Counted from the stretch's first letter, positions 35,626-45,447 are shown. The stretch is DNA of 64,000 nt from Dictyobacter vulcani (GCF_008974265.1 NZ_BKZW01000002.1:124001-188000); one strand, 5' to 3'. The notes: a model not told the origin generated them from the sequence alone. Translations and numbers: made by a program.

Positions 35626-36951
35626 ATGTTTGCAGAATTTTTGACTATGTATGATATTCATCGCTGGTTGCGCTATGTGACCTGGATTGGGATTGCGTGT
35701 CTGGCTGCCTTCTTTCTTTTTGCTGATGGCGGCCTCCCGCCCTGGTCATGGCTTTTGTTAATTCGGGCCTGCCAGCTTTTCCCTGCACTCTGGGCTACGG
35801 ACAGAATGTCTGCTGCGATGCCGTTGGGCAATGCTTTTCTCTGGTCGGTGTTATGGGGTGTACTATGGTATGTCCTTATGCGTGGTTGTCTGGCACTTTT
35901 TCAACATCATAAACAGCGTTCGCTACAGCTCTCACAACAGATGGCGGCTACCTGGTTGCCATCGCCGCAGTTGTCGCTGGCCACTTCCTCTCCACAGGTA
36001 ACAACTGATACATTGAGCATGACCGTACCGCGTTTACGGTTGCCACAACGTACTCCTACTCCGCCACTACCCACGCGGCGTGATCCAGACGATCTGGCAG
36101 AGATTCCGACGCGACCAACACACGAGCCGCGTCCGACGACGCCTCTGGTGGCTGCGTCTCTGGATAATCCTCGCGTTCAGCCTTTGCGTATAGGTGTGGG
36201 CTGGCATACAGGACTGACCAGGAGTGCGGCCCCTAATGAGGATAGTGTGGTGGTGGTGTTTCAAGGGACTTATACCTTTCAGAGTCAATTATTACCATTT
36301 AGCTTGTGTGTGGTGGCGGACGGCATGGGAGGCCATGAGAATGGGCAGTTGGCAAGCCAGATTGCCATGCAAACCATGTCCCATACGGTGTTGCAAAATA
36401 TTATCATGGGACGCGAGTTCAGTGATGAGTTTTTTATGGATATGCTGGTAGGTGGAGTCAACTGGGCGAATCTGGCGATCTATCACCGTGGTCAGGCTGA
36501 TGGCGTGGATATGGGAACGACCCTGACGGCGGCACTGATCATCAATATGCGGGCCTATATTGTGAATGTAGGCGATAGCCGTACCTATTTGTTTCGTGAT
36601 AGTGCTGGCCTGATTCAAATTACGCGTGATCATTCCCTGGTGGCGTCCCTGGTGGCCTTTGGCGAGATTACGCCGGACGAGATCTACACCCATCCTGATC
36701 GTAGTAAAATTTATCGTAGCCTTGGCCAGGGCGATGAGTTGCACGTGGACTCTTTTATGATTGACCTGCAAGCCCATGATCGCCTGGTGCTCTGTTCAGA
36801 TGGACTCTGGGAGATGGTGCGTGATCCTGCGATTGAGCGCATTGTACGTAGTGGCGATAATCCACACGCCTTATGTGAGCGCCTCGTCCAAACAGCCTTA
36901 CGCGGTGGCGGCGCAGATAACATCAGCATCGTCATAGCCCATCTCCCGTAG
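35626..36951 (+). CDS. membrane-anchored PP2C-type protein phosphatase
   Basis: About 441 residues from ATG 35626, with AGAGGA 7 bases upstream. Two or three hydrophobic helices (residues 15-90) are followed by a proline/threonine-rich linker (about 115-180). The PP2C/PPM domain (about 190-441) has the metal motifs VADGMGGHENG, VGDSRTYLF near 315, and GGGADNISIVI near 428. It should dephosphorylate Ser/Thr proteins and could act with the kinase at 16861. The membrane anchor is N-terminal, the reverse of the usual kinase layout. Confidence 0.88.
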   Translation: MFAEFLTMYDIHRWLRYVTWIGIACLAAFFLFADGGLPPWSWLLLIRACQLFPALWATDRMSAAMPLGNAFLWSVLWGVLWYVLMRGCLALFQHHKQRSLQLSQQMAATWLPSPQLSLATSSPQVTTDTLSMTVPRLRLPQRTPTPPLPTRRDPDDLAEIPTRPTHEPRPTTPLVAASLDNPRVQPLRIGVGWHTGLTRSAAPNEDSVVVVFQGTYTFQSQLLPFSLCVVADGMGGHENGQLASQIAMQTMSHTVLQNIIMGREFSDEFFMDMLVGGVNWANLAIYHRGQADGVDMGTTLTAALIINMRAYIVNVGDSRTYLFRDSAGLIQITRDHSLVASLVAFGEITPDEIYTHPDRSKIYRSLGQGDELHVDSFMIDLQAHDRLVLCSDGLWEMVRDPAIERIVRSGDNPHALCERLVQTALRGGGADNISIVIAHLP

Positions 36952-36960
36952 CGGCAGCCT

Positions 36961-37683
36961 TCATGGCTGCGGCGGTTGGGTGTTGATCAGGTGTTGCCGT
37001 AGCCATGATACGGTATGTTGCCAGGCGTCATTGGCGTCCTCTGCCCGGTAGGTATCGCGGTCAGGATTGAGAAATGAGCGTGACGCGTGGGGATAGATGA
37101 TGATCTGATGTTGTGTCCCCATGCTGGTCAGCTTTTCTTTGAGTTCATTGATATATTCCTGAGGCCGTGTTTCGTCCTGACCACCGTAAATCCCTAAAAA
37201 GGGCGCGTTGGTGTCATGGATGGAGGTTTCAGGTGTGATATTGGCCGGATTGTCGTGATCGCCATAGAGGATGACAAGCGCGCCCAGCGTTATGCCTGTT
37301 GAGGCTAAGAGCGTGGCCAGATGGCCACCCATACCAAAGCCTAGACCCCCGACTTTTTCGGATTGTACCAGGGGCGAGTGTTCTAAATAGCGCATTGCCT
37401 GCTGGAGCTCTTGTAACACCTGTTCCTGATCGAGTTGCTGTGAGAGGTGCCGCGCCACTTCGATGGTGGTGGCGACCTGACCGCGATAGAGATCTGGAGC
37501 CAGGGCGGCAAAGCCTTCCTGTGCCAGGTGTTCAGTCACCTGTTGAATATGCGTGTCAATTCCCCACCACTCTTGCAGAACGACAACCCCTGGAAAGATA
37601 CCCTCTCCTTTAGGATGGGCTAGATATCCGTAGGTTGATGTTCCTTCCCCTTTGAATTCAACAATTTGTGAATGAATAAGCAT
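36961..37683 (-). CDS. dienelactone-hydrolase-family protein lacking the usual cysteine
   Basis: A 240-residue alpha/beta hydrolase. VVLQEWWGIDTHIQ near residue 35 is the family's oxyanion segment. YGGQDETRP near 170 gives the aspartate and YPHASRSF near 205 the histidine. At the nucleophile elbow the family has G-F-C-x-G-G, but here it reads GFGMGG, so the cysteine is replaced by glycine (codon GGT). It is either catalytically inactive or uses another residue. A hairpin at 36954-36970 lies between this gene and the convergent PP2C gene. Confidence 0.8.
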   Translation of the reverse strand: MLIHSQIVEFKGEGTSTYGYLAHPKGEGIFPGVVVLQEWWGIDTHIQQVTEHLAQEGFAALAPDLYRGQVATTIEVARHLSQQLDQEQVLQELQQAMRYLEHSPLVQSEKVGGLGFGMGGHLATLLASTGITLGALVILYGDHDNPANITPETSIHDTNAPFLGIYGGQDETRPQEYINELKEKLTSMGTQHQIIIYPHASRSFLNPDRDTYRAEDANDAWQHTVSWLRQHLINTQPPQP

Positions 37684-38033
37684 GTATGTACCTTTATCTT
37701 CAATTTTTGTTGCGTATTATTGCCAGTATGCCTGGTTTGTTTGCGTACGCCTCTTTCTTTATATACGCCTGATTATACTGCTGCGTTGGTTTTATGAATC
37801 TTGTCGCCTCCAAATTGGCTATAGAAAATCTCTTGTCTGGCATGGGAAAGAGAGACAGGCTCACCCATTGAGGTTTGACTGTCTTCTGTGTTGGTTTTTG
37901 CAACGTCTTATGATTAGCAAGCTATGCGCACATTTCTGTGTGGATGCTATCTGTGAGTTCATAGGAATACTTGATCGTTGGACTTCTGCTTTGACTCTGG
38001 CTTTTCGGTCGCGATTATCTGAGGAAACAAACT
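37684..38033. other. divergent intergenic region
   Basis: Spacer between divergent DLH-like and GH15 genes. No clear small gene was recognised. GAGGAAAC lies 8 bases before the GH15 start. Confidence 0.4.
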
Positions 38034-39875
38034 ATGGAACATGCGCGCACGGCTGCTTATCAGCCTATTGAGGATTATGGAATTATTGGCGATCTCCATA
38101 CGGTCGCCCTGGTGGGTAAAAATGGTTCTATCGATTGGTGCTGTATCCCGCGCTTCGATTCTCCTAGCGTGTTTGGTGCGTTGCTGGATGCTGAAAAAGG
38201 TGGCTTCTTTCGGATTTCGCCTGTTTTGCCTGCGACTGCTAAGATACGCTCACACCAACTGTATTATCCCGAAACAAATATTTTAGTCACGCGCTTTTTG
38301 ACCGATGAAGGCATTGGTGAAATCACGGATTTTATGCCTATCAAACAGGCCTGGGATACCAGCCATCCTCATCATATTATCCGTTCGGTTGCTGTAGTGC
38401 AGGGCTCATTACCCTTTGAGATGCTGTGCCAGCCTTCCTGTAATTATGCCCGTGATGTGCATAATCTACACTTTCGTGAACACGGTGCTATTTTTAGCAG
38501 CCAGAGTATCTGTCTTGGCCTGGCGACGACCGTTCCTCTAAAGGAATATGGGAAGGGTGGAGTGCAGGCGCAGTTTCGCTTGCGCGCGAATCAGCACGCC
38601 TATTTTTTGCTGGAGTGTACCAGTGAGGGTGATGCGAAACTTCATCCTCTGACGGATCGCCATTATCAACAGGATTTTCAGGATACGATGGAGTATTGGC
38701 AGCGCTGGTTGTCCCGATGTACCTATCAGGGGCGCTGGCGTGAGATGGTGCAGCGCTCGGCGCTGGTGTTGAAATTGCTGACGTATGCTCCAACCGGCGC
38801 TATTGTGGCGGCGGCCACGACCAGTTTGCCGGAACGCGTTGGGGGGCCACGTAACTGGGATTATCGTTATACCTGGCTGCGGGATGCCTCCTTTACGCTC
38901 TATGGTCTGCTGACCCTTGGCTTTACGGATGAGGCTGAAGCGTTTATGGGCTGGCTGGATCAACGTTGCCATGAGTTAGAGCCAAATGGTTCCCTGCAGC
39001 CGATGTATTCGATTGAAGGCAAGCGCAATTTGGATGAGTTGGCGCTGGACCATCTGGAAGGATATCGGAAAAGTGCTCCGGTGCGCATTGGCAATGGTGC
39101 CTATAGTCAAAATCAACTGGATGTCTATGGTGAGTTGATGGATTCGATCTATATCTTTAATCGCCATCAAGATATCTCGTACGATCTCTGGAAACAGTTG
39201 CGTCACTTGATGTCCTGGCTTGGTGAACATTGGCGCGAGCCTGACGAGGGGATCTGGGAAGTTCGCGGTGGGCCGCGCAACTTTCTGCATTCGCGTGTGA
39301 TGTGCTGGGTCGCCTTTGATCGCGCGATCCGTATCGCTCGCCATCGAGGTCTGCCGGCACCGCTGACCGAATGGACGAATGTGAGCTCCGAAATTTATGA
39401 CGATATTATGGAGAATGGCTGGAGCAAGGAGAAGCAGAGCTTTGTGCAATATTATGGCAGTGATGAGATCGATGCCAGTTCCCTTCTGATGGTTCTGACC
39501 AAATTTTGTGGACCCACGGATCCGCAAATGATCAGTACGCTGGATCGTATTGTGCGTGAGCTGACCAGTGATTCCCACGTCTATCGCTATAATCCTGATA
39601 AAGCTGCCAGCGATGGACTGAGCGGCACCGAGGGAACGTTTACTCCCTGCAGTTTCTGGTTGGTAGAAGTGCTGGCCCGTGCTGGACGCCTGGTAGAAGC
39701 GCGTCTGGTGCTGGAGAAGATGTTGAGCTATGCCAATCATGTTGGCTTATATGCCGAGGAATTCAGTGTGACCGGCGAAGCACTGGGGAATTTTCCGCAA
39801 GCCTTTACCCATCTCGCTCTGATCAGTGCCTGCTATAATATGGATCGCGCGTTAAATGGTACCCTGACAGGATAA
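38034..39875 (+). CDS. glycoside hydrolase family 15 (glucoamylase/trehalase-like)
   Basis: A 613-residue protein. The N-terminal beta-sandwich domain (PIEDYGIIGDLHTVALVGKNG, about residues 6-260) leads into the (alpha/alpha)6 barrel. Motifs are typical of the bacterial GH15 group that includes acid trehalase: NWDYRYTWLRDASFTLYGL near 277, a general acid candidate in GIWEVRGG near 407, and a general base candidate in EEFSVTGEALGNFPQAFTHLA near 583. No signal peptide is present, so it works inside the cell, probably on trehalose or maltodextrin. Confidence 0.92.
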   Translation: MEHARTAAYQPIEDYGIIGDLHTVALVGKNGSIDWCCIPRFDSPSVFGALLDAEKGGFFRISPVLPATAKIRSHQLYYPETNILVTRFLTDEGIGEITDFMPIKQAWDTSHPHHIIRSVAVVQGSLPFEMLCQPSCNYARDVHNLHFREHGAIFSSQSICLGLATTVPLKEYGKGGVQAQFRLRANQHAYFLLECTSEGDAKLHPLTDRHYQQDFQDTMEYWQRWLSRCTYQGRWREMVQRSALVLKLLTYAPTGAIVAAATTSLPERVGGPRNWDYRYTWLRDASFTLYGLLTLGFTDEAEAFMGWLDQRCHELEPNGSLQPMYSIEGKRNLDELALDHLEGYRKSAPVRIGNGAYSQNQLDVYGELMDSIYIFNRHQDISYDLWKQLRHLMSWLGEHWREPDEGIWEVRGGPRNFLHSRVMCWVAFDRAIRIARHRGLPAPLTEWTNVSSEIYDDIMENGWSKEKQSFVQYYGSDEIDASSLLMVLTKFCGPTDPQMISTLDRIVRELTSDSHVYRYNPDKAASDGLSGTEGTFTPCSFWLVEVLARAGRLVEARLVLEKMLSYANHVGLYAEEFSVTGEALGNFPQAFTHLALISACYNMDRALNGTLTG

Positions 39876-39937
39876 CTACGTACTCGCTCTGCAGCCACAC
39901 GTCTCTTCATTTTCTGCTGGGATGTGTGGCCTGGACA

Positions 39938-40579
39938 TCACGGATGCTTATTCGTAATACCCTCAAAAAAGATTTGTCCGATTTGCTGAATGGCGTCATC
40001 CGAACTGATGGACAGGTCATAGTGCTGTTCCAGTAACGCATCATAGCTTCTTGGTGTAATTAAACCACAGAATGTGCGCAAGATAATCGGCGTCGAAATA
40101 GCCGTCGTAATCTCGCCCGACGCCTTGCCCTCTTCAATAATTCCTCGAATGCGTAGAAACAGAAATTCCATTACCTCGCGAAACAGGTTCTTCTGTTCCT
40201 GGAGTTTGTGTTGGATATCCACACCACTATAGATAGAGGTCAGTAGTTGTGTGTGTTTGCACATAAAACCCTGGTAAAGAAAGGTGAGGATAGCTTCAAA
40301 GCGGGCGCGGGCAGTGGTATGTTGGGCGATCATCGTATCGAGTTCGGCTAAAAACGTATGCAGATCACGTTGTATAATCGCCGAGATCAGCTCATCTTTC
40401 CCTTTGAAATGCAGATAAATCGTGCCCTTACTGATGCCAACCCGGGTGGCGATTTCCTCCATTGAGGTTTCATAATACCCCTTCTCAAGCAACACCTGCT
40501 CCGCCGTCTGCACGATCAGTTTTTCCCGTTCTTCGCGTTGCTTTTCTTTCAGTGAGATGTGTGCAGAAATTGATGGCAT
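39938..40579 (-). CDS. TetR-family transcriptional regulator
   Basis: About 213 residues from ATG 40579 (AAGGG about 7 bases upstream). Upstream in-frame codons run through the promoter and are not coding. Its HTH (TSMEEIATRVGISKGTIYLHF) and N-terminal helix closely match the TetR at 18483. The C-terminal ligand domain is divergent. The promoter holds a 16-bp palindrome directly after the -10, so autorepression is likely. The gene converges on the GH15 gene. Confidence 0.9.
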   Translation of the reverse strand: MPSISAHISLKEKQREEREKLIVQTAEQVLLEKGYYETSMEEIATRVGISKGTIYLHFKGKDELISAIIQRDLHTFLAELDTMIAQHTTARARFEAILTFLYQGFMCKHTQLLTSIYSGVDIQHKLQEQKNLFREVMEFLFLRIRGIIEEGKASGEITTAISTPIILRTFCGLITPRSYDALLEQHYDLSISSDDAIQQIGQIFFEGITNKHP

Positions 40580-40644
40580 GGTTGCCCTTCCCAGGATAGC
40601 TGACTGTGACAGCCGCACCTGATAATTGAATGTCTGGTAATTAT

Positions 40645-40690
40645 ATGACTGTGTAGTCATTATTTTACCAGTATCGTCATGATGCGTCAA
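40645..40690 (-). promoter_or_regulatory. promoter and operator of the TetR gene
   Basis: On the minus strand: TTGACG (40685-40690), 17-bp spacer, TAAAAT (40662-40667), then after one base the perfect palindrome ATGACT-acac-AGTCAT (40645-40660). The arrangement matches the promoter of the paralogous TetR gene at 18483. Confidence 0.8.
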
Positions 40691-41085
40691 GTCTCTTTGT
40701 GATGTGTCTTTGATCGTGACCAATTGGGGAGACGAGAATAAGAACACAAGTTCTATAAATTGATGATTCTTTAATACTTTTTTCATACATCTGGAGGAAA
40801 TGCTATGGTAGACTAGAAGTACTCATCATCGAGTGATGTCTGGTAGGAGAGTAACGGCATTCCCTGGCAAGGAATACGCGCGGCCAGGTTGTAAGGGGAA
40901 AACTCTAACCAGGCATCTTCTTCTTTCCTCATAGAGGATAAAAATAGTAGTGTGTGCATAGGGAAAATGGACAGAAAAAAAGGTCGAGCCTGGTGCGCTT
41001 GGCGGGCGCAAGAGTGGCTCAACCTCTGGTCTGGCAGGAACTTAGCTTCGTCCCTGCTCCTCATCATCGAAATGGCTCAATCGCA
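40691..41085. other. intergenic region between TetR and sigma genes
   Basis: About 400 bp. No gene recognised. Confidence 0.4.
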
Positions 41086-42081
41086 TCACCCCAAAAAGTC
41101 CTGAAGCCTTTTGTTGCGGCTAGGCGGATCTAGTTTACGCAGGGCGCGAAACTCTACCTGGCGGACCGCCTCATGACTCAGGCCTAACTTTTTTCCAGTC
41201 TCCGATAAACTATGTTCACCCTGGCCATCGAGGCCGTAACGCAGTTGTAACACCCTCCTCTCACGCTGAGACAATGCATCCAGCAGGTCGTGGATATGAC
41301 CTTTGAGCGTTTCCGAAATAACAATACGCTCGGGTGAATAAATAGGATCATCCTCCAGGATATCGCAGAGAGATATCTCGTCATCGCCACCTTTGCGTGG
41401 CATATCCAGGCTGACCGTTTCCTGGTTGGTGGAAAGCAGTGAGATAACCTGTTGGACGCTAACATCCATCTGCTGGGCCAGCTGCTCCAACGTAGGCTCA
41501 TTCTCTAATCCATGCTCTTGCTGAATCCGACGGCGTATGCGACCCAGACGTTTAATCTCCTCCACCTTATACAGAGGAACACGAATCATATGGGCCTGTT
41601 CAACCAGGGCGCGCGTAACATACTGCCGAATCCACCAGGTGGCATAGGTACTGAAGCGATAGCCTTTCCTATAATCAAACTTCTCCACGGCATGCATAAG
41701 GCCAATATTGCCTTCCTGGACGAGATCCATCAGGTCAACACCGAAGCCTTTGTACTTGCGAGCGATATGCATTACCAGGCGAAGATTCGCCTCAACCAGT
41801 AACCGTTTGGCCTCATCAGCTTCACGGTTTGCCTCGACTTCTTTAGGCTCCTTCGGGATTCGCTGTAGACCGCGCTGCCGTTTACCTGTGACGAGTCGTG
41901 CTTTCTCAATACGTTGGGCCAATTTCTTTACTTCATCAGATGAAAGTAAATCCACCTGCCCAATTTCATAGCGATAGAAGCGGGAAGAGTCATTCAAACT
42001 GAGTGCTTCCGGATCTGCTTCGATGCGCTGTATATTGTCGGTTGTTGTTTGTGCTGCGTCGGTTACCACTGTGCTTTTCAT
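41086..42081 (-). CDS. sigma-70 family sigma factor (group 2 type)
   Basis: About 331 residues from ATG 42081, with GGAGGA 8 bases upstream. An in-frame TTG at 42096 is less likely. Regions: 1.2-like SSRFYRYEIGQVDLLSSDEV; 2.1-2.4 with NLRLVMHIARKY, DLMDLVQEGNIGLMHAVEKFDYRKGYRFSTYATWWIRQ; 3.x; and 4.2 with LSETGKKLGLSHEAVRQVEFRALRKL. It lacks the long region 1.1 of the main RpoD. It should direct RNA polymerase to an alternative or stationary-phase promoter set. Confidence 0.92.
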   Translation of the reverse strand: MKSTVVTDAAQTTTDNIQRIEADPEALSLNDSSRFYRYEIGQVDLLSSDEVKKLAQRIEKARLVTGKRQRGLQRIPKEPKEVEANREADEAKRLLVEANLRLVMHIARKYKGFGVDLMDLVQEGNIGLMHAVEKFDYRKGYRFSTYATWWIRQYVTRALVEQAHMIRVPLYKVEEIKRLGRIRRRIQQEHGLENEPTLEQLAQQMDVSVQQVISLLSTNQETVSLDMPRKGGDDEISLCDILEDDPIYSPERIVISETLKGHIHDLLDALSQRERRVLQLRYGLDGQGEHSLSETGKKLGLSHEAVRQVEFRALRKLDPPSRNKRLQDFLG

Positions 42082-42460
42082 CTGGACATCCTCCAAAATA
42101 TGGACTACTATTGGCCTCTGATGAAACTGAGTATACGTGGTGGAGCTTTCTACGATCTCCTACATTCCTTCCAGAATGTGCAGCACAAATTCGTCGCTTT
42201 TTTCCAGCAGCAGCCCAATCAACCGCATCCCACCCGGACACAGGACATTTTCTCCCCTATCCGAGCATGATCTGACCCTTTTTTTCTCAAAGAAAAACAG
42301 AGGAATGTACCTGTCTTATACCAGTCTTACCAATTTCGCTTTATCGTGAGGAGCGTAGAGGATGTCTTTTCTGAAGATTTGAGCTCAAAAGTGCATTCGT
42401 ACCGAACCGTTATTAACCGGTGTAAACCGCCTTGTTTTTGGAAATTGGCTGTCAAATTGG
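42082..42460. other. intergenic region between sigma gene and ISL3 element
   Basis: About 380 bp that must carry the sigma promoter. No gene is seen. The end of this region repeats AAATTGGCTGTCAAA of the right IS flank. Confidence 0.4.
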
Positions 42461-44114
42461 GGTTCTCCACCAAGTTTCGTGAATCAAGATGTACATAAAA
42501 CCCTCAGACGTAAGAGATCAAAGTTGGCGCGCCCATACATACTCCTCTTGATCAATTTCAACCGATTGATATGGCCTTCCAGCAAACCATTACTGTAGGG
42601 CAAGGTCAATCCAGCGCGCACCGCAGCATAATCCCGTTGGACTCCTGAGGCGAAGGACTGCAATGCTGGAAGACCGCTCTCATTGGCTGCACGAAGCCAG
42701 TGATCCAGCTGATCTCCTTGATGTTGACGAACCATCTGCCCAAACTCTTGAACCAGATGATAGACCTGCTCCGCCGTTGCACTCGCTTGCCGAAGCATTC
42801 CAAGTTCCTGCTGTTCTTGTTCATCGAGGTCCTCTGGCGGTTTCACCAGCAACCAGGTGACCCGTTTGTTGGAGAGAGGGAGCTGAATGCGGTGTGGTTC
42901 CTGCTTGGAGGATGTCTGGGCACTCAGGTACGTGAGATACCGATAGACGGCACGTTCTGACCCATGATACCCTCGGGCTTTGAGCTCACGGCAGAGCACA
43001 GAACCTTTCCGACATCCCTCATTCCAGCGTTTAAGGAGATAGGATTGATAGGGGTCAATGACACTGCTGGAACGGCTGGTACGGTGCCAGGAAGGAGCTT
43101 GAGGTTGGGTCAGCCAGCGGTAGACGGTTCGCTCACTCAGACCTACCAACGGGGCGATCCGCTCAGCACTCAACCCTTGTTGCGCCAAGTTCTGAAGCTC
43201 TTGATATTGCTGCTGACGGGTCTTTTGTGGAGCTGAGAGCAGGTGCTGTGCCATGGGAGAGGTGGTTACTTTGAGTTCCGTCCGAATGCGAGGAAACAGT
43301 GCTGAGACACTCTCGGTCAAATTGTGCAGCACATGCCAGCGATCAGCGACCTGTCTGGCCTGAGGCGCTGCTTGTTGTGCTGCTGTCGCGTATTCACTCC
43401 AGCGATCGCGACTGATGATGGTGACCTCAGGGTGTTCGTGCAGCCAGTTCTTCACCGTGTGAACGGTGCGATCGGGGAGCATTTCAATCGGCTTGCCTGT
43501 CGAGAGGTCGCAGATCAAGGTCCCATAACGCCTTTTGCGCTTGTAGGCCCAGTCATCGAGTCCAATCATGGTTACAACGCCGGTCGGAGTCGGTAGTTGG
43601 AGTAGACGCAGGAAACGCAAGAGGCTTGATGGACTTGCGGCCATTCCTAACTGGCTTGCCACACGTGTTCCGGCCTCTGCCCCCAAAGCCAGACCCAGGT
43701 GTTGAAGGGTGGCCCGCAAACGATTGGTATGCTGAGTGTAATGGCTAGCAAGCGGCCAAAAGCTTTCAGCAAACGTCTTGTGAGGGCAGGCCGGGTTCCG
43801 GCAAAAGAAACGTCGGACCATCACCTGGAGTCGGACAGGATATCCACTCACAGGCAGGTCGCGAAGGTGACGGGAGTAATGACTATGAATATGGGTTGCT
43901 GTCGTGCCACATGTGGGACAAATCGTAGTAGCTTCTGTTGAGCTGAGCACGACATTGACGGTTTCATCCACGTGAATCTGCTCAATCTTCACATGGATCT
44001 GCTCAGGAAAAATGATCATGAGGTTTTTCAGTTCTTCTACAAGCGGTTCTGAATAAATTTGCTTCTTTTCTTTTATTTTACCACATATTCTCTTCACGAA
44101 AATTGGTGGAGAAC
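42461..44114 (-). mobile_element. ISL3-family insertion sequence
   Basis: Inverted ends GGTTCTCCACCAA(G/T)TTTCG (42461 inward, 44114 inward) extend over about 23 bp. The flanks share AAATTGG (42454-42460 and 44115-44121), a 7-bp target duplication at most. The longer AAATTGGCTGTCAAA occurs on both sides, at 42442-42456 and 44115-44129, because the target held a 12-bp tandem repeat. It carries one intact transposase gene. Confidence 0.85.
42484..44097 (-). CDS. ISL3-family transposase
   Basis: A 537-residue transposase. An N-terminal zinc finger (CPTCG ... CRNPACPHKTF, about residues 60-108) precedes the HTH and DDE core. MIGLDDWAYKRKRRYGTLICD near 195, ISRDRWSEYATAAQQAAP near 235, VADRWHVLHNL near 255, and the C-terminal YSNGLLEGHINRLKLIKRSMYGRANF are all typical of ISL3. 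The gene is intact. The true start may be internal, since the first 30 residues are not conserved-looking. Confidence 0.92.
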   Translation of the reverse strand: MKRICGKIKEKKQIYSEPLVEELKNLMIIFPEQIHVKIEQIHVDETVNVVLSSTEATTICPTCGTTATHIHSHYSRHLRDLPVSGYPVRLQVMVRRFFCRNPACPHKTFAESFWPLASHYTQHTNRLRATLQHLGLALGAEAGTRVASQLGMAASPSSLLRFLRLLQLPTPTGVVTMIGLDDWAYKRKRRYGTLICDLSTGKPIEMLPDRTVHTVKNWLHEHPEVTIISRDRWSEYATAAQQAAPQARQVADRWHVLHNLTESVSALFPRIRTELKVTTSPMAQHLLSAPQKTRQQQYQELQNLAQQGLSAERIAPLVGLSERTVYRWLTQPQAPSWHRTSRSSSVIDPYQSYLLKRWNEGCRKGSVLCRELKARGYHGSERAVYRYLTYLSAQTSSKQEPHRIQLPLSNKRVTWLLVKPPEDLDEQEQQELGMLRQASATAEQVYHLVQEFGQMVRQHQGDQLDHWLRAANESGLPALQSFASGVQRDYAAVRAGLTLPYSNGLLEGHINRLKLIKRSMYGRANFDLLRLRVLCTS

Positions 44115-44181
44115 CAAATTGGCTGTCAAAATCTGGTGTCCAGCCGCATTGAACAAACCCTGTTTCTACCTGCCCTTATGG

Positions 44182-45408
44182 CTAAACCGATCCAGTCATA
44201 ATCTCTCCTTTTCTCGCGATATGATAGTGGTGATCGAGTTCCCTCATGGCATCCCGCTGCATGGCAGGAGTGACATGTGAGTAAATGTTGAGCGTAATGC
44301 TGACATTGGCATGTCCCAGCAGTTCCTGGATCACCTTGACGTTGACGCCCATGGACAACAGGATGGTGGCCGCCGAGTGGCGCAGATCGTGGAAGCGGAT
44401 ATCTGGCAGGTTCGCCTTCTGCAAGGCCTCCTTGAATTGTGCCCGCAGGGACGACGGCTTGACATGTTTTCCCAGCGTACTACAGAAGACCAGATTATGC
44501 TGCTCCCATGCCTGTCCCGCCTTTAATCGCTCCTGGAGTTGTTGGGCGCGATGCGCTTTCAACGCTTCCTGAATAAAGATCGGCAGAACAATGGTACGCT
44601 TACTGGTCGCCGTCTTTGGATCCGTTTCCAGATACATGTGCAGTGCTCCATCGTGCGGTGGAATGTAAGAAACCGTTCTTCTGACGGACAGGATACCCTG
44701 ATCGAAATCAACGTCATCCCAACGCAAACCAAGGATTTCTCCTTTTCGCAGCCCTAGAGAAACTGCTAACAGGATGATTTGTTCAATACGATATCCTCTG
44801 GCTGCTTCCACTAACTGCATTGCCTGCTCATGTGTCAGGTATTTCATCTCCGTGCGCTTCGCCCGAGGTGCCGTCAAATGCTTGCACGGGTTGAACGCGA
44901 TCCGGTGCCACTTGACTGCGTCGTTCAGGGCGGCACTCAAGATGGTATGTATAAGATGAACGGTGTTGGGCGAGATACCATTGTTGCGTAGCGCTGTATA
45001 GAGCCGCTGGACCTGCGTGCCCGTCAACTGCTGCAACGGAATGTTCCCAATCACCGGAATGACATTGCGATGCATATAGCTGCTGTACGAAACATAGGTC
45101 GTTGTTTTGATCGCCAGAGAATCACGGCGCATCTTCAGCCAGTCATTGAGATACTCGCCTACCTTCTGATTGCGCTCCGTGACCAGCGAACCCTGCTCAT
45201 TTTCGCGAATAAGCTGCTTTAATTTCTCCTTTGCATCTTTTCTCGTTCTGGCATAACGCTCGATACGCTTTCCATTAACTAACCTCAGACTTGCTACAAA
45301 GCGTCCGTCCTGGCGTTCATAGATGGTGCCATCCCCATAATCGTTTTTTTGTTTTGAGTTTCGTGCTGGTGTGCTAGAATTGGATGCCATTTTGACCATT
45401 GGATGCAC
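44182..45408 (-). CDS. tyrosine site-specific integrase
   Basis: A 408-residue phage-type integrase. An AP2/SAM-like N-terminal arm (YGDGTIYERQDGRFVASLRL) and core-binding domain (about 60-155) precede the catalytic domain. The catalytic residues are visible: first Arg in LGLRKGEILGLRW, then HDLRHSAATILLSMG, and the H-x(19-25)-Y part in LLGHANVSITLNIYSHV. It integrates and excises the element whose core genes follow on the same strand up to 48447. No tRNA target was recognised next to it. Confidence 0.92.
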   Translation of the reverse strand: MHPMVKMASNSSTPARNSKQKNDYGDGTIYERQDGRFVASLRLVNGKRIERYARTRKDAKEKLKQLIRENEQGSLVTERNQKVGEYLNDWLKMRRDSLAIKTTTYVSYSSYMHRNVIPVIGNIPLQQLTGTQVQRLYTALRNNGISPNTVHLIHTILSAALNDAVKWHRIAFNPCKHLTAPRAKRTEMKYLTHEQAMQLVEAARGYRIEQIILLAVSLGLRKGEILGLRWDDVDFDQGILSVRRTVSYIPPHDGALHMYLETDPKTATSKRTIVLPIFIQEALKAHRAQQLQERLKAGQAWEQHNLVFCSTLGKHVKPSSLRAQFKEALQKANLPDIRFHDLRHSAATILLSMGVNVKVIQELLGHANVSITLNIYSHVTPAMQRDAMRELDHHYHIARKGEIMTGSV

Positions 45409-45447
45409 TTTTCTTTCTCATCATGGGCAAGACTGGATATATCTATT

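Noticed and set aside
40580..40786. Upstream extension of the TetR frame
   Set aside because: It would translate the promoter and operator; ATG 40579 has a ribosome site and matches the paralog.
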